Source: Defluviicoccus sp.
GTDB taxonomy: Bacteria; Pseudomonadota; Alphaproteobacteria; Rhodospirillales; Defluviicoccaceae
Assembly (NCBI GenBank): GCA_029624735.1
Contig: JARSSM010000009.1
Location: 1 to 47,235 of the forward strand
DNA length: 47,235 bases
Direction: 5' to 3'
Positions within the stretch are counted from its first letter, which is position 1. Every line of letters starts with the position of its first letter. Below the pieces are notes generated by a model. The model saw only the letters and a program-made list of their open reading frames with translations. It was not told the origin of the DNA and did not search any database. A program made the translations under genes and the position numbers. This document shows positions 41,800 through 47,235 of the stretch, piece after piece.

Positions 41800-42567
41800 T
41801 TACCCCGCCCGCGCCGCGGCGATCAGCTCCTTGAGGCTGTCAAGCTCGACCGCGCCCGGAACCAGCCGGCCGCCAATGACGAATGCCGGTGTCCCGTTCA
41901 CGTTGATTTTGCGCGCCAGTTCGGCCGTTCGACGCAAATGCTCCTCGATCGCGCTATCGGCCATCGCGGTGCGCAGGCGCTGCGGCTCGATCCCTTGGGC
42001 TTGGGCCAGTTCAACCACCCGCGCCTCCGTCAGCGCGCCTCGGTTCTCCATCAGCGACAAGTGAAAGGGGAAGTACTTCTCCGGCGCCAGCTTCCAAACT
42101 GCCAGTGCAGCCTTTGAAGCGGTCACCGATTCCGGGCCCAGGATCGGAAACTCGCGAAAAACGTAGCGGATGTCGCCATCGCTCTTGAGGAGGGACTGGA
42201 TCGTCGGCACCATCCGTTTGCAGTAACCGCAGCGGTAGTCGAAGAACTCGACAATCGTCGTCCCGCCCTTGGGGTTGCCGGCGACGGGGGCGGCCGGATC
42301 GCGCTCCAGTTCCTGGCGCAGCGGCCCGATCGCGGCCGCCGAAGCCTCTGCGGCAGCGGCGTGCCGCCGGGTCTCATAGGCCTGCAGCGCGTCGACGATC
42401 GTTTCCGGATTGTTGAGCAGGTACTCGCGCACGATCTTTTCGATCTCGGCGCGCTGCGCCGCCGGCAGTTCGGCAGCGGCAGCCGGCGCAGAACCTCCCC
42501 AGCCGCTCAGCCCGGCAGCGGCGAGAAACAACCCGAACAGGGCCATCAACGTGAAACGGAAACCCAT
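41800..42567 (-). CDS. DsbA-family thioredoxin-fold protein (ScsC/BdbD-like)
   Basis: This is a 255-aa periplasmic oxidoreductase. The signal peptide ends near AAAA32. An N-terminal helical segment (QRAEIEKIVREYLLNNPETIVDAL, typical of ScsC N-terminal domains) is followed by the thioredoxin fold with active site CGYC (113-116) and cis-Pro loop NGTPAFVIGG. The helical N-terminus suggests oligomerisation and isomerase or oxidase activity, by comparison with the family. It converges with the SDR gene, 17 bases apart, and lies 44 bases after the M48 protease gene on the same strand. Confidence 0.9.
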   Translation of the reverse strand: MGFRFTLMALFGLFLAAAGLSGWGGSAPAAAAELPAAQRAEIEKIVREYLLNNPETIVDALQAYETRRHAAAAEASAAAIGPLRQELERDPAAPVAGNPKGGTTIVEFFDYRCGYCKRMVPTIQSLLKSDGDIRYVFREFPILGPESVTASKAALAVWKLAPEKYFPFHLSLMENRGALTEARVVELAQAQGIEPQRLRTAMADSAIEEHLRRTAELARKINVNGTPAFVIGGRLVPGAVELDSLKELIAAARAG

Positions 42568-42611
42568 GGCAGTCTATGCTCCCTGTCGTGGCCGCACGCG
42601 CGCGGCTGTCA

Positions 42612-43970
42612 TCAATCGTTGTCTTTCTCTTTGTCTTGCTCAATCGCCACCAGAATATCCTGCGCCCGCAGCCAGCCGGGTGATTCCTGCGGCAGGCTTG
42701 CCGCCGCCTTGCCGGCCTGAAAACGGGCTTCAGGCTTCTTGCCGAGCAGGAGCGCCTCTTCCGCCAGCGACAACGCACTTTCTCCCAATTCGCCGCTGCG
42801 CCCCTGGGCAATGGCCAGCTGGCGCCAGGCAAATGGCCGGTTCGGCTCCCGCAGCACCGCGACGCGCAAGTGCTCCCTTGCCTCCGGCAGCACGGCCGGA
42901 TCGTTGAGCGCCATCAGGACGCGTGCGAGATCGATGCGGATCAGCGGCGCATCCGGCAACAGCGCGCTCGCACGGCGATAGGGTGCCAGCGCCTGCTGCG
43001 GCCGCCCCGTCTCGAACAGCATCTGCCCTTTCAGCTCCAGAAAATAGGGGTCATCCGGATAAACCGAGAGAAGTTCGTCGACGCCAGTGAGCGCCTCTTC
43101 GAACCGATGCTGGCGGTGAAACGCAATTGCCCGTGCATAGCGCCCCTCCAGCGACTCGTCGGTCGACGGATAACGGCGCAGCACCAGGGCCGGATCATCG
43201 AGGAAGGCGTGCAGCTTTGCCTTCATGCGCCGGAACAGTCGCTCGTACTCCGGGCGCAACGGTGTATTAGCATAGCGCGAGTGCTCGACGAACTCGGCGA
43301 TGGCGATGATGCGGTCGCGAGTCAAGGGGTGGGTCCGGAGGTAGGGATCCTGCCGCGACGGGCTCAGCATCTCCTGCCCGGCCAAGGTCTCGAAGAACTT
43401 CAAGAGCGGCCGCGCCGATTGCTGCGTCCCATCAAGGTAGCGCATGGCGGCGGCATCGGCGGCGCCTTCCTGCGTGCGCGTGTACTGAAGGAAATTACGC
43501 AGCGCGATATCCTGCCCGCCGAGCGCGATCGCGGTGCCGAGGTCGGGACGACCAGCAACCGCCGCCGCAGCGCCGAGAACGATGGCGGCAATCGTTTCCG
43601 CCGTGCCGCGCTTGAGCGCGTCATGAATGCGCGCCAGGTGGCCGCCTTCGATATGCCCGGCCTCGTGGGCGATGACGCCGATGACCTGACCGGCATCGTC
43701 GCTGCGCAGCAACAGCCCCGTGTTCAGGAACAGATTCTGTCCGCCAGCGACGAAAGCATTGATCTGCCTGTCGTTGACCAGATAAATGCGGATCGCGCGC
43801 GGGTCGAGCTTGGCCGCCTCGAAGAGCGGCGTCGCGTAGGCGAGGATCGTGCTCTCGATCTCGGTATCGCGGATCAGCGATATCCGGCTTTCGTTGGCGT
43901 AATTCGGGCGGAGCGGCGCGAGGACGAGCGCGAACAGCGCCAGACAGAGCAGAGAAATGCGACACAACAA
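42612..43970 (-). CDS. Periplasmic M48-family metalloprotease with TPR domain (BepA-like)
   Basis: This is a 452-aa zinc protease for envelope quality control. A signal peptide (about 1-26) precedes the catalytic domain with HEAGH (102-106) and the third ligand region QEGAADAAAMRYL. TPR repeats fill the C-terminal half (from about 270, GRYARAIAFHRQHRFEEALTGVDEL). Layout matches BepA, which degrades or assists stalled LptD and BAM clients. The only fitting start is a TTG at 43970, with AGGATCAGG 10-18 bases upstream. It is divergent from the GGT gene with 14 bases of 5' overlap. Confidence 0.9.
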   Translation of the reverse strand: MLCRISLLCLALFALVLAPLRPNYANESRISLIRDTEIESTILAYATPLFEAAKLDPRAIRIYLVNDRQINAFVAGGQNLFLNTGLLLRSDDAGQVIGVIAHEAGHIEGGHLARIHDALKRGTAETIAAIVLGAAAAVAGRPDLGTAIALGGQDIALRNFLQYTRTQEGAADAAAMRYLDGTQQSARPLLKFFETLAGQEMLSPSRQDPYLRTHPLTRDRIIAIAEFVEHSRYANTPLRPEYERLFRRMKAKLHAFLDDPALVLRRYPSTDESLEGRYARAIAFHRQHRFEEALTGVDELLSVYPDDPYFLELKGQMLFETGRPQQALAPYRRASALLPDAPLIRIDLARVLMALNDPAVLPEAREHLRVAVLREPNRPFAWRQLAIAQGRSGELGESALSLAEEALLLGKKPEARFQAGKAAASLPQESPGWLRAQDILVAIEQDKEKDND

Positions 43971-45606
43971 GGCGAACAGCCTGATCCTACGCCTGACAAG
44001 TGGTTTCGCGCGCGCGGTACGTCAACACGCGATCGCGCTGCTATTGGTGCTTCTCGCCGCCTGCAGCGGCGATGACGGTCCGCGCGAGGCAAGCGAGCCG
44101 CTCAAAGGCTTCATCGGTGCCGTCGTTGCCGACGAACCGCAAGCCGCCTTGATCGGCCGCGACATGCTAGCGGTCGGCGGCAGCGCCGTCGATGCTGCCG
44201 TGGCCGTGGCCTTTGCCCTCGGCGTGACCTTGCCATCTCAGACCGGACTCGGCGGCGGCGGAGTCTGTGTCGCCTTTGACCAGAAAACCGGCGACGTACG
44301 TGCGCTCGACTTCCTCGCCGAGGCACCGGCGTCAGTTGGTGCACCGACGGACAAGCCCGCCGCAGTTCCGGCAATGGTGCGCGGCCTCTACACCCTGCAC
44401 GCCCGCTACGGCCGCCTGCCCTGGTCGCAATTGGTGGCGCCGGCAGAGCGCCTGGCCCGCTTCGGCACCCCGGTTTCGCGCGCCTTCGCAAGGGACCTCG
44501 AGGCACTCCGCAGCACGAGCTTGGGCAAGAGCGGCCTGCGGCGGTTGTTCGGCACCGCGGACGGAAGCCGCTTGTTGGGCGAGGGCGACCCGCTCGTTCA
44601 GCTCGAACTGGCGGCAACACTCTCGCGCCTGCGCAGCGAAGGACCAGCGGGTCTCTACATCGGTCCGGGCGCGGCCGCCTTCGCCACCGCCGCGCAAGCC
44701 GCCGGTTACGCGCTTACTCAAACCGATCTCGCCAATTACCGCCCCCTGTGGCGCGATACACTCCGCTTCAAGATCGGCAACGAGACCGTACACGTCCCTC
44801 CCCCGCCCGTGCTTGGCGGACTGATCGCAGCGGAGATGGTGGCAATCCTGAGCGACGGTGACCGGTTTCGAAAGGCCGGAGCCGATGAGCGCGACCACCT
44901 TCTCGCCGAGGCGGGCGCGCGGGCGTATGCGGATGCCGACCGCGCCCGCACCTCGGCCGCTGATCCGAATAGCCTGCTGACGCGCGCGCATAGTACGGCT
45001 TCGATGGCCGGCTATCGCCGCGACCAGCGCAGCGCCAGCGTGTTTGCCAACGTCCCGACCATGGTCCCCCTCACTGCCGCGGCAACCGGGATCGTCGCCG
45101 TCGACCGCGACGGCAACGGCGTGACCTGCGCGCTCACCCTCAACAGCCTGTTCGGCAGCGGCCGGATCGCTACCGGCACCGGCGTCGTGTTGGCGGCTGT
45201 CCCGGGCGGCGAGGGCCGCGGCGGCACCGCGCTGGGGCCGATGCTGGTCATTAACGAGGCCGTGAGCAGCTTCCGCTTTGCCGCCGCCGCGTCCGGCGGT
45301 GTTGCTGCACCGGGCGCGCTCGCAGCCACCGCCGCACGCGTGATCCTTGCCGACACGCCGGCATCGGCAGCCGTCAACATGCCGCGCGTCTTTGCCGGCA
45401 GCGAGCCCGACCGCGTGCTGATCGAACGCACCCTGCCGCCCGACCGCGCCGAAGCCCTGCGCCGACGCGGTCATTCTCTGACCGAAACGCCGCCGCTGGG
45501 CCACGTCAACGCGATCGCATGCCCGAAAGGCCTGCCCCGCTATCCGGAATCGTGTGCTGCGGCAACCGATCAGCGCGGCTTCGGCTTCGCGGTCCTGGGC
45601 GAATAA
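43957..45606 (+). CDS. Gamma-glutamyltransferase-family lipoprotein with degenerate active site
   Basis: This is a 549-aa Ntn-hydrolase-family protein with a lipoprotein signal (LLLVLLAAC36). The GGT fold is recognisable: SQTGLGGGGVCVAF (about 94-107), LDFLAEAPA, and the region after residue 370 with TGIVAVDRDGNGVTCALTLNSLFGSG. However, the processing/nucleophile motif TTH reads ATG (Ala376, Thr377, Gly378). The SSM oxyanion segment and the GSPGG loop are also not conserved. Autoprocessing and transferase activity are therefore doubtful, or use a shifted Thr. ATG 43957 lies inside the start region of the divergent M48 gene. Confidence 0.82.
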   Translation: MRHNKANSLILRLTSGFARAVRQHAIALLLVLLAACSGDDGPREASEPLKGFIGAVVADEPQAALIGRDMLAVGGSAVDAAVAVAFALGVTLPSQTGLGGGGVCVAFDQKTGDVRALDFLAEAPASVGAPTDKPAAVPAMVRGLYTLHARYGRLPWSQLVAPAERLARFGTPVSRAFARDLEALRSTSLGKSGLRRLFGTADGSRLLGEGDPLVQLELAATLSRLRSEGPAGLYIGPGAAAFATAAQAAGYALTQTDLANYRPLWRDTLRFKIGNETVHVPPPPVLGGLIAAEMVAILSDGDRFRKAGADERDHLLAEAGARAYADADRARTSAADPNSLLTRAHSTASMAGYRRDQRSASVFANVPTMVPLTAAATGIVAVDRDGNGVTCALTLNSLFGSGRIATGTGVVLAAVPGGEGRGGTALGPMLVINEAVSSFRFAAAASGGVAAPGALAATAARVILADTPASAAVNMPRVFAGSEPDRVLIERTLPPDRAEALRRRGHSLTETPPLGHVNAIACPKGLPRYPESCAAATDQRGFGFAVLGE

Positions 45607-45629
45607 CGCGCGTGAAGAAGACGCTCCCC

Positions 45630-46790
45630 ATGGACGCATCCCTGCAACGGAAAGTCGCGCGCCGAGCGGCCATTGCACCCTTCATCGTCATGGACGTGAT
45701 GCGCGCCGCGCACGAAGAGGCAAGCCGCGGCACCGAGGTCCTGCACCTCGAAGTCGGCCAGCCATCGACGCCAGCACCGCGCGCCGTCCTTAGGGAAGCG
45801 CAGGCCGCGCTCGCGACCGATCGGCTCGGCTACACGGAAGCACTCGGCTTGGAGCCGCTCCGGCGCCGGATCGCCGATCACTACGCTGAAACGTACGGTG
45901 TTGCCGTCGACTGGCGGCAAGTGGTGGTAACCACCGGCAGTTCCGGTGCCTTTGTGCTTGCCTTCCTCGCTGCCTTCGATGCCGGCGATCGGGTCGCTGT
46001 CGCCGTCCCCGGCTATCCGGCCTACCGCAACATCCTGCAGGCGCTGGGCGTCGAGGTCGTGCTGCTGCCGGTCGGGCAGGAAACCCATTTCCAGCCGGCA
46101 CCCGACCTGCTGGACGCCGTCAGTGGCCGTCTCGACGGGCTGATCATCGCCAGCCCGGCAAACCCCACAGGCGCCATGCTCACGCGCGATGCGCTCGCGG
46201 CGCTGGTCACCTATTGCCGGGAGCGCGCCATCCGGCTGGTCTCGGACGAGATCTATCACGGTATCACCTATTCGGCCGCTGCCGAGACGGCGCTCGCGTT
46301 CGACGATCAAACCATCGTCGTCAACAGCTTCTCGAAATACTATTCAATGACCGGCTGGCGGCTGGGGTGGCTGGTACTCCCCGAAGATCTGCTGCGACCG
46401 GTCGAGTGCCTGCAGCAGAACCTTTTCATCTCCCCGCCGACGCTTTCGCAGCGGGCGGCGTGCGCCGCCTTCGCCTGCCGTGACGACCTGGACGCCAATG
46501 TCCGCCGTTACGCCCGCAACCGGGCTGTCCTTCTCGATGCGCTGCCGGCCGCAGGCTTCGGCAGCCTCGCCCCCGCCGATGGCGCGTTCTACCTCTATGC
46601 CGACGTCAGCCAGCGGACGAAGGACAGCGCTGCGCTGTGCCGGCGCATGCTGCGGGAAATCGGCGTCGCGGTGACGCCGGGGACCGATTTCGATCCCCGC
46701 CGCGGGCACACATGCGTACGCTTTTCCTTCGCCGGGTCGGCAGAGGAAATCAGCGCCGCAGCGGAGCGCCTCCTGCGCTGGCAGGTCTAA
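45630..46790 (+). CDS. Class I/II PLP-dependent aminotransferase
   Basis: This is a 386-aa fold-type I aminotransferase. Motifs are LEVGQPSTPAP at the entry, TTGSSGAFVLAF binding the phosphate (about 101-112), SPANPTG (175-181), SDEIYHGI with the PLP-nitrogen Asp, the Schiff-base lysine SFSKYYSMTGWRLGW (Lys236), and a C-terminal VRFSFAGS Arg that binds the substrate carboxylate. Amino-acid specificity is not evident. ATG 45630 is chosen; GTG 45612 would add six residues. It is 23 bases after the GGT-like gene and may be co-transcribed. Its stop overlaps the convergent last gene by four bases. Confidence 0.92.
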   Translation: MDASLQRKVARRAAIAPFIVMDVMRAAHEEASRGTEVLHLEVGQPSTPAPRAVLREAQAALATDRLGYTEALGLEPLRRRIADHYAETYGVAVDWRQVVVTTGSSGAFVLAFLAAFDAGDRVAVAVPGYPAYRNILQALGVEVVLLPVGQETHFQPAPDLLDAVSGRLDGLIIASPANPTGAMLTRDALAALVTYCRERAIRLVSDEIYHGITYSAAAETALAFDDQTIVVNSFSKYYSMTGWRLGWLVLPEDLLRPVECLQQNLFISPPTLSQRAACAAFACRDDLDANVRRYARNRAVLLDALPAAGFGSLAPADGAFYLYADVSQRTKDSAALCRRMLREIGVAVTPGTDFDPRRGHTCVRFSFAGSAEEISAAAERLLRWQV

Positions 46791-47235
46791 TCGAGCAGGC
46801 GCTGCCACCAGCCGCGGCGCGGTGCCCGCTCCGGCTGGCCCGCGTCGACGCCGGCGCCGACCCGAATGACCGGCGTATTCGCTGGTTCCACAGCGGGCGG
46901 TAGAACGTCGGGAACCATTTCGTCGTGGCGAACCATTGCGTCCTCGGGTGCCGCAGCGGTACCGTTGCCGCCATCGCTCGCCCGCTCTTCCGCCAGCGAA
47001 GAGAGGGACACTGCAGCCGCAGCGCCGTCTTCCTCCAGGTCCGCTTGCGCTTGCTCCGCTTCGCGCTCCCCGTCCCCTGCCTCAGCCACCTCCCAGGCTT
47101 GCTCGGCGGCCTCCGCAGGTTGGAACGTTGCCTCAAGCAGGAATTCCTCACCCTGGTCCGCTTCCAGCGGAGGTTCCTCACCCCGGTCCGCTTCCAGCGG
47201 AGGTTCCTCACCCTGGTCCGCTTCCAGCGGCAGGT
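46787..47235 (-). CDS. 3' end of an acidic repeat protein, probably ribonuclease E C-terminus (5' truncated by window)
   Basis: The frame is open from the window edge (first full codon at 47233) to TAG at 46787, about 148 residues. It begins with three 10-residue repeats of the type EEPPLEADRG. A Glu/Ala-rich stretch follows (EREAEQAQADLEED), then a Pro/Val-rich part, and it ends APRRGWWQRLLD. An acidic disordered C-terminus closing with RRGWWQR is characteristic of alphaproteobacterial RNase E, and RNase E is often close to M48 and DsbA-like genes. No catalytic part is in the window, so this is inference. Confidence 0.5.
   Translation of the reverse strand, partial: LPLEADQGEEPPLEADRGEEPPLEADQGEEFLLEATFQPAEAAEQAWEVAEAGDGEREAEQAQADLEEDGAAAAVSLSSLAEERASDGGNGTAAAPEDAMVRHDEMVPDVLPPAVEPANTPVIRVGAGVDAGQPERAPRRGWWQRLLD
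47144..47233 (-). repeat. Three tandem 30-bp coding repeats
   Basis: Units at 47144-47173, 47174-47203 and 47204-47233 differ at only a few bases (for example CCCTGG/CCCCGG). They encode on the minus strand LEADQGEE(P/F)P-type decapeptides in the truncated acidic gene. The array may continue past the window edge. Confidence 0.85.

Noticed and set aside
47144..47235. Direct repeats as a possible CRISPR array
   Set aside because: The units are contiguous, without spacers, and stay in frame in a coding region; no cas gene is present.

Overview
This is a GC-rich chromosomal window with dense, mostly vertically inherited core genes. Several features point to an alphaproteobacterium, most like the Rhodospirillales. 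The F0 half of ATP synthase (atpI-atpB-atpE-atpF'-atpF) stands alone, with paired b' and b subunits. The run mutY, DUF721/dciA, DsbA-like, smc is present. A complete division and cell-wall (dcw) cluster continues into bamD-recN-ligA. The taxonomic placement is inferred from gene order and protein family; no 16S or tRNA gene lies in the window.

Layout, left to right. (1) 1-2343, plus: purE-purK, the carboxylation step of purine synthesis, coupled to a small exported OmpA-like protein; a 51-bp palindromic repeat precedes purE. (2) 2426-4762: a small heat-shock protein (minus) is divergent from an Ap4A phosphorylase-type ATP adenylyltransferase (plus), whose tail meets a CDP-alcohol phosphatidyltransferase (minus). 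(3) 4980-6552: apt and mutY converge with overlapping ends. (4) 6606-11559, plus: DUF721/dciA, a periplasmic DsbA-like protein and smc. (5) 11667-14192, plus: the F0 ATP synthase operon with a good promoter, followed by the second copy of the 51-bp palindrome and another strong hairpin. (6) 14395-37486, minus: about 23 kb read right to left as mraZ-rsmH-ftsL-ftsI-murE-murF-mraY-murD-ftsW-murG-murC-murB-ddl-ftsQ-ftsA-ftsZ-bamD-recN-ligA. Nearly every mur/fts junction overlaps by 1, 4 or 14 bases, which suggests translational coupling. lpxC, which usually sits between ftsZ and bamD in this class, is absent here. The cluster begins with a clear MraZ operator (four TGG[G/T]N boxes at 10-bp period) lying on its own promoter. 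(7) 37856-38255, minus: the RNase P RNA gene rnpB with its own promoter. (8) 38316-40668, minus: a DjlA-like co-chaperone, a DMT permease and an AmpD-type amidase, a probable operon. (9) 40877-47235: an SDR oxidoreductase, a ScsC-like DsbA-family protein, an M48 metalloprotease, a gamma-glutamyltransferase homologue with a degenerate catalytic motif, a class I aminotransferase, and the 3' end of an acidic, repeat-containing gene that is probably ribonuclease E.

The genes together cover nucleotide salvage and synthesis, DNA repair and segregation, proton-driven ATP synthesis, peptidoglycan synthesis and division, and envelope protein quality control. I see no mobile element, phage, CRISPR array or defence island, and no convincing undescribed multi-gene system. 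The items most worth a second look are the near-identical 51-bp palindromes flanking two operons in opposite orientation, the missing lpxC, the catalytically degenerate GGT homologue, and the hairpin-rich gap between rnpB and mraZ.
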